Positions 24,537 through 33,548 of a stretch of 43,485 nucleotides of DNA are shown one piece after another. Within the stretch, counting starts at the first letter, position 1, and the number at the start of each line of letters is the position of its first letter. The stretch is from an uncultured Bacteroidales bacterium (GTDB taxonomy: Bacteria > Bacteroidota > Bacteroidia > Bacteroidales > Bacteroidaceae): NCBI GenBank assembly GCA_902798615.1, contig CADBXL010000023.1, forward strand, positions 1 through 43,485. Direction: 5' to 3'. The notes under the pieces are model-generated. The model had not been told where the DNA came from, did not search any database, and saw only the letters and a list, made by a program, of their open reading frames with translations. Position numbers and translations under genes: made by a program.

Positions 24537-27461
24537 TCACTTATTTTTTCCACATATATTCTTATAGAAGCATCTTTCGCATTGGTCGGCATTTTGCGTA
24601 GCGGCGAAAGGACGGGAATAGTCGTAGATATCCTTTAAGACGCGGATGAAACCGTCGTTGTATTCGGCAGTAAAGGCATTGATGTCCGCGATTCTCTCCT
24701 TGTCAATCTTCAAGACGGGGTCGTAGTTTTCCGCCTGTGAGCGATGAGGGTAGAGAAGGGCGGGAACGACAGGGTATGTGCCGTTCTGTGGCGTGCCCTG
24801 CATTGGATGGGCAAGGATGCGTGAGTAGAGAAGAGTCTGGAGGTAATAGTCGGTGTGTGCGTTTGAATTGGCACCCTCTGGGGTGAAGATATCGCTTACT
24901 GACTTTACGTTGCCAGGCGTGCGAGAGCCAGTCTTATAGTCAACGACACGCATCTCAAGATGTCCGTCGCCGTTCTTCACAATGTCGAGACGGTCGATGA
25001 TTCCTTTGATTTTCAACGTGCGAGGACCACGGTCTGTATCGAAGGTGATATAGTCTTCGATATACTTTTCTACATCTACAATAGTTATCGGACAGTTCTT
25101 CTTGTCGTATTCAAGAAGCTGTCGCAGCATCTTCCTTATTATCTCGCGATGAATGAGCTGTGTGCCGTCGAGCGTAGGCATCGGACGCTTCTTTGCCTCT
25201 TCATCCTTTAGAGAGAACAGCTCTTCCTTGAAACCCTCATCTATTGTGCGTTCTATTATAGATGGGTCCTTGAGCATACCATCTATCATTGATTCGGTTA
25301 CGTTCTTACCCTTGAAGGGAGCATAGAGGATTTCGGCAGCCTTGTGGAATACGAGACCGAAGGTGCGGTTGTCCATTTCCTCCTCGTCGCTTTCGGCATT
25401 GTCGCTGATGCCGCATACGAACCTGTAGAAATACTGCAACTGGCAGCGCAGGTACGTGTTTATGGCTGTCGGTGAAATGGAGCTTTCCTGTTCCATCTTC
25501 TCGATGACTTCTTTGTTTTTCTGCACATCGCATCGCTCCTTTTTGCCCACGAGAAGGGATGAAGTCATCTCGGCAATGTTTATCTTTAGGTCGGATTCAG
25601 CGATTAGCTGCATCATGAAGCGCGACATCTCGTTGGTCTTTGTTTCGTTTGTGGAGTTGTTGTAGGTGATTGATACATCAGTGGCCCTCTGCATCATACG
25701 GTGGAAGTAGTACGCATAGATCGCAATCTTGTTCTCTATGGTAGTGAGTCCGTAGGCACGGCGTATAACGTGCGGTATGAATGAAGAGTCGTTTACGCTC
25801 TTCGGGATATTGCCCTCGTTTGCAGATAGGATAAGCATGTGGTCGAAGTCGAGATTTCGGGTTTCGAGAACGCCCATGACCTGAATACCGATGATAGGCT
25901 CACCGTGGAATGGTACGGATGTGGAGCGTATTATCTGGTTGAGGATGCTTTGCAGGGATGAATCGCTTACTATAAGCTCATTTGCCTCGATAAGCGTGCT
26001 TATGCGGTTCATTATCTGGTACATACGGTATAGTGATTCCTGCATCAGAGGATCAGGCTCGGCGCAGTTGGTTGCTATGCGATGTATTGCCTTTGAGATG
26101 CACGTTATGATGTCGAGACAACGCAGACGCTGTGCTTCAAGTGGAGTTGCAGCCTCGTCGTGATGGCTTATGGGAGTGAAGATATTTGCAAGGTGCTCGT
26201 CAAGGGATAGTTCCTCGATAGTAGGGTAGAACACCTTCTTTTTCTCGTCGTTAAGCACAATAGTTAGCTCCTCTGCCTTCTCTGATATGAATTTCATATA
26301 CGGATGATGTAGGACGGTGTTCACCTGATGCAGTCGCAAAGCCCCCTTGATGCGAGAAGAGCCGCGCTGCTTGAGGATGAAAATCTGCTTTACGAGCGTT
26401 GCGATGAGAGTCTGCTGAAGAGGGTATCCCGATGTGATGTTGATGTCCTTGACAGTATCAGGAAGGGCATGGAGGACGGTAGGGAGCAGTTTCTCGTCGC
26501 AAAGTACGATTGCCGTGCGCTTGCCAGCCTTTATACGTTCTTCGGTTAGCCATTGGCTTACATAGCGTGCCTGAACATCCTCCGTGGATGCAGAGATATA
26601 GGTAATGCCTGGCTTGTTTGTAAAGTTATTGAAAGCCTCAGGGAGCGTTATCTCATTAGGGAAGGCAGAGAGATACGACTTGATGTATCGTCCTGCTTCG
26701 TTGCCGTCAGCCATGTAGTAGTTGTCGTAATCCCAGTAGAATGCGGCCTTATCCTCACGCTTCAGGTATGCCATAAACTCCTGTTCAACAGGCTGGATAA
26801 GGTTGAAGCCTACGAACAGGTATTTCTGAGCGTTAGCTGATGGGTGTAGGGGAGTGGAGGTCTTTAATTCCTCGGCTACATCGCGGTATAGCATACCCTC
26901 GTAGGCTATTCCTTGCTTGCGAAGACTGTCGCGGAAGGAAGTGTAGATAGCTCCGAGGTTGTTCCATAGTTGTGCGAAGTTCTGCTTCACCTTAGAATCA
27001 TCATCGCTGAAATTGGAGAAGAAACGCTTGAGGGCTTCCTTCTGGTCCTCAGACAGATAGTCGGCACTGTCATACGAGTGAATCTCATCGGTGTTTTCGA
27101 AGATATGCTTAGCATCGCCCATGTTCTTGTCTAGGTCATCGAAGTCGGATAGCATCAGTTCGCCCCAACCGTAGAAATCATCGAGGGATTCGGTGGTTCC
27201 GGTCTTTTCTGCGTAATGCTTGTATAGTTCGCATACGAGTTTTATCTGGTCAGCAACGACGAGCTGGCTCTGCGAACGGAAGAGCTCGCTAATGGTCATG
27301 TACTTAGGACTCCAGACAGGCTTGCCGTCGGAGAGCTTTATTAGTTCCTCATTGAGGAAAAGGGATGCTCGCTTGTTCGGGAATACGACAACCACTTCAG
27401 AAAGGTTAGTACCGTACTTAGCAAGTATATCTTGCGCTACTATGTTCAGGAATGACTTCAT
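24537..27461 (-). CDS. addB: AddB-like PD-(D/E)xK nuclease subunit
   Basis: A 974-residue protein that, with the preceding AddA-like helicase, should process double-strand DNA ends for recombination. The N-terminal ~600 residues form an inactive helicase-like fold (LSEVVVVFPNKRASLFLNEE). The C-terminal nuclease has V-V-D841-Y-K843-T. Four cysteines expected to hold an iron-sulfur cluster are present: C673 in YLRCQLQYFYR and C961, C964, C970 in QCERCFYKNICG. This arrangement is the AddB signature. It follows addA by 8 bases and ends in the inverted repeat at 24275-24536. The gene name follows family and context; no biochemical data are implied. Confidence 0.85.
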   Translation of the reverse strand: MKSFLNIVAQDILAKYGTNLSEVVVVFPNKRASLFLNEELIKLSDGKPVWSPKYMTISELFRSQSQLVVADQIKLVCELYKHYAEKTGTTESLDDFYGWGELMLSDFDDLDKNMGDAKHIFENTDEIHSYDSADYLSEDQKEALKRFFSNFSDDDSKVKQNFAQLWNNLGAIYTSFRDSLRKQGIAYEGMLYRDVAEELKTSTPLHPSANAQKYLFVGFNLIQPVEQEFMAYLKREDKAAFYWDYDNYYMADGNEAGRYIKSYLSAFPNEITLPEAFNNFTNKPGITYISASTEDVQARYVSQWLTEERIKAGKRTAIVLCDEKLLPTVLHALPDTVKDINITSGYPLQQTLIATLVKQIFILKQRGSSRIKGALRLHQVNTVLHHPYMKFISEKAEELTIVLNDEKKKVFYPTIEELSLDEHLANIFTPISHHDEAATPLEAQRLRCLDIITCISKAIHRIATNCAEPDPLMQESLYRMYQIMNRISTLIEANELIVSDSSLQSILNQIIRSTSVPFHGEPIIGIQVMGVLETRNLDFDHMLILSANEGNIPKSVNDSSFIPHVIRRAYGLTTIENKIAIYAYYFHRMMQRATDVSITYNNSTNETKTNEMSRFMMQLIAESDLKINIAEMTSSLLVGKKERCDVQKNKEVIEKMEQESSISPTAINTYLRCQLQYFYRFVCGISDNAESDEEEMDNRTFGLVFHKAAEILYAPFKGKNVTESMIDGMLKDPSIIERTIDEGFKEELFSLKDEEAKKRPMPTLDGTQLIHREIIRKMLRQLLEYDKKNCPITIVDVEKYIEDYITFDTDRGPRTLKIKGIIDRLDIVKNGDGHLEMRVVDYKTGSRTPGNVKSVSDIFTPEGANSNAHTDYYLQTLLYSRILAHPMQGTPQNGTYPVVPALLYPHRSQAENYDPVLKIDKERIADINAFTAEYNDGFIRVLKDIYDYSRPFAATQNADQCERCFYKNICGKNK

Positions 27462-27469
27462 ATTACTAT

Positions 27470-30400
27470 CTACTTTACACTTTCTACTTCATCCAGATTG
27501 ACATACCAGAGATAGCCTTTGACGTTAGGGTAGCCCATTTGCTGCATGAGGTTCATATAGCGCTGTACCTGCTTGTTGTAGGCGGCATTCTTATGTCCGA
27601 ATTTATAGTCGATGACTATTGTCTCGTTGCCGTCGGTTATTACGCGGTCAGGGCGGTCTTCCACTATCTTTCCATTCTTGAGTTGCATGATGTTGCACTC
27701 GTTGAATACCGTCCATTTATCGGAAAACCAAGAAGATACGGTTGCGTTGCTGAACTTCTGCTTTAACTCTCTGCGTAGTTCCTCTGCACTTATCGTTTCA
27801 TCGTAAATCACACCGTCAAACTCGAACTGGCGCAGTTCCTTGTCGATGTCGGCAGTGGTGTGGATGCGGGAGAAGAGCATGTGCATGATAGAGCCCATAG
27901 TTGTGTATCGCTTGCTGTCATCATCATTGAGGGTATCTGCTGCAAACTCACGGCTCTTGTTACTCTGACAGAAAGAGATGTTCTCGGAGTCGTAGCTTTC
28001 AACGCTTACAGGGATTGCCGTTGGGGTGCGCTCGAATACGTTGTCGGATTCCTTGCCCTTTTCCTCCTTGTCCTCGAAATAGTGCTCTCCGAAGGTGAAG
28101 ATGGAAGGAGAGGCATTCTCTTGGTCTTTATCGGATGTGTTGTCCTCGAAAGAACAGCCTTCAAGTTCGTTGGAATCGGCAATTCTGCGCAATGCATCGA
28201 TAATGGCGTATGAACGATTGTCTTCCTTGGCATATTCACTGCCAATAACGAAGAGAGAGCGTCCTGCGCGTGTGAATGCCACATATAGAAGGTTGAGGTT
28301 GTCAACGATGCCCTGCATCCATTCCTCTATACCGTAAGGCTCGTAGATGGAGTTCTGTAGGCTCGTACGGCCTGTATAGTCAACAGGGATGAATGGAAGT
28401 TCAGAGAACGGCTGCTCGTTGATGGTACACCAAAGCGTCTCTGTATGTCGTGATGCCATATTCCAGTTACAGAAAGGCATTACGAGGTGTCTGAACTCAA
28501 GTCCCTTACTCTTGTGTATGGTTATGACGCGTATGCTGTCACCGCTTCCTATGGATATTGCCTTGTTATGGAGCTCGCTATCCCAATAATCGAGGAATTC
28601 CTCGATTGTTGCGATGTTTTCCTCCATGTATTTCTTCAGACCGTCGAAGAAAGCCGTGGCGTATGGAGCCTGACCTTCGAGCTTGGAGAGGCAGAGCATA
28701 CGGTAGATGTACTCTGAAAGCTTATAGAGCGACATAGAGCGCATCTGTTCCATTGCCTCCTCACTTGATATCTCTTTTGGGAGATAGGTCTGGAAAGCGT
28801 TTTCGGATGTGAGTATGCTACCGTCCGTAAGGTCTTCACGAAGGATATAGGCGATGTAGAGCTTCACGAGGGTAATTTCCGCCTGTTTGTCGTTGGCATT
28901 GCGAAGGAGACGCAGCATCGAGATAATCATTGTGACCAGAGGGGAAGCCTCAAGGGTGAATGCCTGTTCAGAGACGATGCTGAGTTCAGGTGCGTTTTGC
29001 GCGAAGTACTGGGCAATATCCGAAGCCTCATGGTTGAAACGGACGAGTATTGCAATCTCGCTTGGATTTACACCCTGCGTTATGAGGCTTTGGATGTAGT
29101 CAAGAGTGCGTATCTTCGCAGCCTCGATGAACTCACCGCGTTCTTCAGGGAGCAGTTCTACACGTACAAGACCACGGTTGGGCTTGAATGCAGGAATATC
29201 CTGAGCCACATCGTCGTATGCATGGCGTAAGGCCTCTGCGTAGGTATTCATCTGCTGTGCAGCCTCGACAGAAAGGTTGTTGGCTTCAATGAATTCCTGC
29301 TGTTCCATTGCTCCCTGTGGCATAATGCTGTCAGCCTCAATACTGCATACCTGTCTAAAAAAGTGATTATTGAACGAAATGATGTTACGTTCTGAACGCC
29401 AGTTTGTTGCAAGTGGTTTAATCTTTATCATTCCGTTTCCGAACTCCTGCTCGATACCATTGAGTAATCGCCAGTCTCCAGAGCGAAAACGGTAGATGCT
29501 CTGCTTCACATCACCCACGATAAGGTTGTTTATCGCACCCTCGTTCTGAGGATTGTCTTCGTTTCCAGCCATGCAGTTTTCGAGCAGTACCTTGAAGTTA
29601 TTCCACTGCACGGTACTCGTGTCCTGGAACTCGTCAATCATGATGTGCTGGAGGTATGCTCCAATCTTTTCGTAGATGAATGGAGCGATGTTGGTATCCT
29701 CCTGTATCATCTGGCTAAGCACCATCTGAGTGTTGGAGAGCATAAAGCGCGCATTCTCCTTGTTAAGTTTATCCATTTCCTCACGGATGCTGAACAACAG
29801 GCGCATCTTATTGATGTTCTTCAGGGTGATGATGGCAGAGCGTACTTTCGGCACTTCTGCCTGACGTTCCTTCTCAATTCCGATGAGGTAGGGGATTAGC
29901 TGGCTTTCAGCCAAAGGGGCTATTTCGCTTGCATTCTTCTTCGTGCCCCATTTCATCGGGTCATTCATTGCTGCCTGAACACGTGCCCCCACGATATTGT
30001 CCTTGATGAAATCGCCGTCCTTGAGCTTTAGGAAGTAGCCTGCAACGCCTGTTCGGCCAAAGGCAAGGTCTGTGACGTCGTAGCCAGCATCTGAGAGCAT
30101 TGTGAGGAAATATTCGCCACACTCCTTGAAATGAGCCTCTGCCCCCCTTATTATGGCAGTCATCGCCTTTTTATAGCGTGAGAAGAAGTCCTTGTCATTC
30201 GCGATTGATTTCAGCAGATGCTCGTTGCTCTTGAAGAACTCCTTGCTGAGGTTCATTCCGAATGACTTCACCTCACCAGTGATATCCCACGACTTTTGGT
30301 CGTCCATCCTCTCGTTTACGTACTCTATAATCCATGACATAAGAGCCTTGTCCTTGTCGAGAGTCTCCATGATGGAGTCAACGGCCTCGGAAATGACCTG

Positions 30401-30811
30401 ACTGTCGTTGAGTGATATGCGGAGGTTGTTGCCAAGACCAAGTTCCTTGACCATATTGCGGAGTATGCTCTGGAAGAAGGCGTCAATAGTCTGGACACGG
30501 AACTGGTTGTAGTTGTGCAGGAGGTTATGAAGTGCGATATCTGCGTTCTTGCGCACAAAATCCTCGGAAACATCGAGTTCCTTCGTTATCTTGTTCAGAT
30601 AGGAATCGCTGCTTTTTAGACCATGGGAAAGTCCGTATAGCTGGCTTACTATACGATGCTTCATCTCTTCGGTTGCCTTGTTTGTGAAGGTCACGGCAAG
30701 GATATTCTCGTATTTACGAGGATTGAGAATGAGCAGTTTGATGAATTCTACGGCAAGAGTGAATGTCTTACCGCTGCCTGCACTGGCCTTATAGACTGTT
30801 AAGGGTTGCAT
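27470..30811 (-). CDS. addA: AddA-like UvrD-family helicase-nuclease
   Basis: A 1113-residue superfamily 1A helicase with C-terminal nuclease. Walker A is ASAGSGKT (9-16), motif Ia LAVTFTNKATEEMK, Walker B-like MIDEFQDTS, motif III GDVKQSIYRFR, and later TIHKSKGLEF and YVAFTRA. The C-terminus has the nuclease motif VIDYKFG (D1068-Y-K1070). It should unwind and degrade DNA from broken ends with AddB. It is the first gene of the pair and lies 142 bases downstream of thrC, a gap filled by a MITE-like repeat. No good promoter is recognised in that gap. Confidence 0.9.
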   Translation of the reverse strand: MQPLTVYKASAGSGKTFTLAVEFIKLLILNPRKYENILAVTFTNKATEEMKHRIVSQLYGLSHGLKSSDSYLNKITKELDVSEDFVRKNADIALHNLLHNYNQFRVQTIDAFFQSILRNMVKELGLGNNLRISLNDSQVISEAVDSIMETLDKDKALMSWIIEYVNERMDDQKSWDITGEVKSFGMNLSKEFFKSNEHLLKSIANDKDFFSRYKKAMTAIIRGAEAHFKECGEYFLTMLSDAGYDVTDLAFGRTGVAGYFLKLKDGDFIKDNIVGARVQAAMNDPMKWGTKKNASEIAPLAESQLIPYLIGIEKERQAEVPKVRSAIITLKNINKMRLLFSIREEMDKLNKENARFMLSNTQMVLSQMIQEDTNIAPFIYEKIGAYLQHIMIDEFQDTSTVQWNNFKVLLENCMAGNEDNPQNEGAINNLIVGDVKQSIYRFRSGDWRLLNGIEQEFGNGMIKIKPLATNWRSERNIISFNNHFFRQVCSIEADSIMPQGAMEQQEFIEANNLSVEAAQQMNTYAEALRHAYDDVAQDIPAFKPNRGLVRVELLPEERGEFIEAAKIRTLDYIQSLITQGVNPSEIAILVRFNHEASDIAQYFAQNAPELSIVSEQAFTLEASPLVTMIISMLRLLRNANDKQAEITLVKLYIAYILREDLTDGSILTSENAFQTYLPKEISSEEAMEQMRSMSLYKLSEYIYRMLCLSKLEGQAPYATAFFDGLKKYMEENIATIEEFLDYWDSELHNKAISIGSGDSIRVITIHKSKGLEFRHLVMPFCNWNMASRHTETLWCTINEQPFSELPFIPVDYTGRTSLQNSIYEPYGIEEWMQGIVDNLNLLYVAFTRAGRSLFVIGSEYAKEDNRSYAIIDALRRIADSNELEGCSFEDNTSDKDQENASPSIFTFGEHYFEDKEEKGKESDNVFERTPTAIPVSVESYDSENISFCQSNKSREFAADTLNDDDSKRYTTMGSIMHMLFSRIHTTADIDKELRQFEFDGVIYDETISAEELRRELKQKFSNATVSSWFSDKWTVFNECNIMQLKNGKIVEDRPDRVITDGNETIVIDYKFGHKNAAYNKQVQRYMNLMQQMGYPNVKGYLWYVNLDEVESVK

Positions 30812-30844
30812 AAACTGTGTTTAGGGAGTGAATAATGAAGAATG

Positions 30845-30930
30845 AAAAGTGAAGAATTTAAATTAGTATTGCCACTTCAAGCATTCTATCGCCAGAACAA
30901 TGTAACTTAAATTCTTCACTCTTCACTTTT
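30845..30930. repeat. MITE-like ~95-bp element, copy B (inverted relative to copy A)
   Basis: Nearly the reverse complement of 10901-10994, with the same perfect 14-bp end AGTGAAGAATTTAA. It lies between thrC and addA. Confidence 0.8.
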
Positions 30931-30953
30931 AGTTCTTGACTTTTGAAAATAGT

Positions 30954-32285
30954 CTATTCGTTCATCAAGAATGCCTTGAACGATTCAAAGTCTTTTGTCA
31001 TGCTGACGCTCTGCTTTGTTCCCTTCATGAATTCCTGAAGGCGTGCAGGTATCTCAATGTCGCTGCCAAGGATTGCATCGACCTTCTCCTTGAACTTGGC
31101 AGGGTGGGCTGTCTCGCAGAATACTCCAACCTCACCATCCTTGAGTTGTTCCTTGAGAGCCTGATAGCCGCAAGCGCCATGAGGATCAAGGATATATCCT
31201 GTTTCGTTAAAGCAATGCTTCATAGTCTCTGCAATCTGCTCATCCTTGTATGTGGCACCGCTTATGAGACTTGTGATAGTTGCGTGCTTGCCTTCGTAGA
31301 GGTCGTAGATACGGGCGAAGTTTGAAGGATCACCCACGTCCATGGCGTTAGCCAATGTTGCGAGTGAAGGCTTTGGCTCGTACTTGCCTGTCTGGAGATA
31401 CTTGAAGAAAATATCGTTGGCATTATTGGCTGCAATGAAACGCTTTACCGGGAGTCCCATTCTGTGTCCGAAGAGGGCTGCGCAGATGTTTCCGAAATTG
31501 CCGGAAGGCACACATACCACCATCTGGTCGGCCTTGCCGAGAGCCTTCAGACGTGCATAGGCGTTGAAGTAGTAGAATGCCTGTGGGAGGAATCGAGCCA
31601 CGTTGATAGAGTTGGCTGATGTCAACTTCATGTGTGCGTTGAGCTCTGCATCCATGAATGCAGACTTAACGAGAGCCTGACAATCGTCGAATACACCGTC
31701 AACCTCAACGGCTGTTATGTTCTTGCCGAGGGTGGTAAACTGGCATTCCTGAATAGGACTTACCTTACCCTTTGGATAGAGCACATATACGTGAATGCCG
31801 TCAACACCGAGGAATCCGTTTGCTACGGCACTACCTGTGTCACCGGAAGTTGCCACGAGTACGTTTACGCCAGCCTTTGCTGAAGCAGAGGCAGAACTTA
31901 CGTATTCACCGCCCTTCTTGAGGAAATACTGGAGCAGACGCGCCATGAAACGTGCACCTACGTCCTTGAATGCGAGTGTAGGACCATGGAAGAGTTCGAG
32001 GGTGTAGATATTGTCGGTAACAGGAACGACAGGACAGTCGAACTGCAATGTGTCATATACAATCTGCTTCAATGACTCTGCGTCAACATCCTCACCGAAG
32101 AATGCATCAGCAACTGTGTATGCAATCTCCTGAAACGACATCTTGTCGATGTTATCGAAGAAATCCTTCGGGAGAGCCTTGATTTTTTCTGGCATATAGA
32201 GGCCTCGATCCTCTGCCAAACCCTTTACAACAGCCTTTTCGAGCGTTGCTATCGGTGCTTTCTTATTTGTACTGTAATATTTCAT
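30954..32285 (-). CDS. thrC: Threonine synthase
   Basis: Converts O-phosphohomoserine to threonine with pyridoxal phosphate. The 443-residue protein starts MKYYSTNKKAPIATLEKAVV, as do other bacterial threonine synthases, and the PLP lysine is K107 in HGPTLAFKDVG; SGDTGSAVANGF and PSGNFGNICAA bind the phosphate and cofactor. Length is typical. It follows the mutase-like gene by 5 bases, so it is the last gene of the thrA-mutase-like-thrC operon. A copy of the MITE-like repeat begins just after its stop codon. Confidence 0.95.
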   Translation of the reverse strand: MKYYSTNKKAPIATLEKAVVKGLAEDRGLYMPEKIKALPKDFFDNIDKMSFQEIAYTVADAFFGEDVDAESLKQIVYDTLQFDCPVVPVTDNIYTLELFHGPTLAFKDVGARFMARLLQYFLKKGGEYVSSASASAKAGVNVLVATSGDTGSAVANGFLGVDGIHVYVLYPKGKVSPIQECQFTTLGKNITAVEVDGVFDDCQALVKSAFMDAELNAHMKLTSANSINVARFLPQAFYYFNAYARLKALGKADQMVVCVPSGNFGNICAALFGHRMGLPVKRFIAANNANDIFFKYLQTGKYEPKPSLATLANAMDVGDPSNFARIYDLYEGKHATITSLISGATYKDEQIAETMKHCFNETGYILDPHGACGYQALKEQLKDGEVGVFCETAHPAKFKEKVDAILGSDIEIPARLQEFMKGTKQSVSMTKDFESFKAFLMNE

Positions 32286-32290
32286 CTTGT

Positions 32291-33535
32291 TTAGTATTTC
32301 ATTATTGTTTGCATGAACTCCTGAAGCTTCAGGATGCCGTAGCTACCTGTCACGCAGGAAACCTCATCATAAACCTGTGTATCGTCAGGCTCTATGCCTG
32401 GATAGTAGATGATGAATGGTACTGGCTCGCCAACATGTACGCGAAGCTCCACAGGGGTGAAATGGTCGGGTAGGATAGCGATGCACACTGGCTCGTCCCA
32501 TGTCTTGACTTCTTCGTAAATAGGACCAATCATACGTGAATCAAGGTTCTCTATGGTCTTTACCTTCAAATCCACCTCACCGTCATGACCAGCCTCGTCA
32601 CTTGCCTCTACATGGAGGAATACGAAGTCCTTCCTCTTGAGTTCATCGAGTGCAGCCTTTGTCTTGCCCTCGTAGTTGGTGTCCCAAAGACCAGTTGCAC
32701 CTTCTACCTCGATAATATCGAGACCTGCATAGTGACCGATTCCACGGATAAGGTCAACGGCAGATACCACAGCACCCGATTTCACCGATGGGTATATCTC
32801 GCTGAGAGTCTGCATAGCAGGACGATAGCCGCCGCTCCAAGGCCAGATGATATTGGCAAGATCCTTGCCCTCTGCCTTGCGCTTGATGTTGAGAGGCGCA
32901 TTGAGAAGGATGTCTTGCGACTTGATGATAAGGTCATTGAGCAAGTCTGCTGTTTCCTGAGCCGTCATGCGACCTTCCTCATGCTTGTTCTCCCAACCTT
33001 TTTCTGGCTGAACGAGAAGCGGACGCCAAGCCTCATTTGGATGATCATGGGGTGGGGCGCAGACAATATGCTTTGAGCCACCGTCAATTATGAGCAGATG
33101 GCGATACTGTATGCCTTTCACCCATTTCACGCGGTCAGAGCCGAGTTTCTCGTTAAGAAGGTCAATCAACGGACCTGCATCCTCGGTTGAGAGATTACCG
33201 CCGTTGTGGGTCTTTATTGTGCCATCCTCGCGAACGCAGATTATGTTGCAGCGAAGAGCGAGGTCGAGAGGCTTCATCTCATAACCGATGGAAGCGGCCT
33301 CAAGAGGACCGCGACCTTCATATACCTTATCGAGATCATAGCCTAGTATAGCGGTGTTGGCAACCTCTGAACCTGGGTTGTAGCCCTCAGGAACGGTTAT
33401 GAGGCGACCAGTACGCCCCATCTTTGCCAGCATATCCATGTAAGGAGTCTTGGCGAACTGCAACGGAGTCTTTCCGCCGAGTTTTTCTATGGCTTTATCT
33501 GCCATTCCATCGCCCAGAATTATTATGTGTTTCAT
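32291..33535 (-). CDS. Phosphoglycerate-mutase-like protein of the Thr operon, probable homoserine kinase analogue
   Basis: A 414-residue member of the archaeal-type cofactor-independent phosphoglycerate mutase family (alkaline phosphatase superfamily). Start ATG 33535 follows AAAGGAGAAACG. Metal-binding elements are recognisable: GDG (8-10), EASDEAGHDGEVD and PDHFTPVELRVH. In archaeal mutases the phosphorylated serine lies in GSDTAHLSILGY; here the stretch is GSEVANTAILGYD, so alanine (A62) replaces the serine, with T61 beside it. Such a protein would not be a normal mutase. It is encoded between thrA and thrC where a homoserine kinase is needed, and no thrB is seen nearby. Comparative genomics has proposed such mutase-like proteins as non-orthologous homoserine kinases in Bacteroidetes. 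Function is inferred from context. Confidence 0.75.
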   Translation of the reverse strand: MKHIIILGDGMADKAIEKLGGKTPLQFAKTPYMDMLAKMGRTGRLITVPEGYNPGSEVANTAILGYDLDKVYEGRGPLEAASIGYEMKPLDLALRCNIICVREDGTIKTHNGGNLSTEDAGPLIDLLNEKLGSDRVKWVKGIQYRHLLIIDGGSKHIVCAPPHDHPNEAWRPLLVQPEKGWENKHEEGRMTAQETADLLNDLIIKSQDILLNAPLNIKRKAEGKDLANIIWPWSGGYRPAMQTLSEIYPSVKSGAVVSAVDLIRGIGHYAGLDIIEVEGATGLWDTNYEGKTKAALDELKRKDFVFLHVEASDEAGHDGEVDLKVKTIENLDSRMIGPIYEEVKTWDEPVCIAILPDHFTPVELRVHVGEPVPFIIYYPGIEPDDTQVYDEVSCVTGSYGILKLQEFMQTIMKY

Positions 33536-33548
33536 AATCGTTTCTCCT

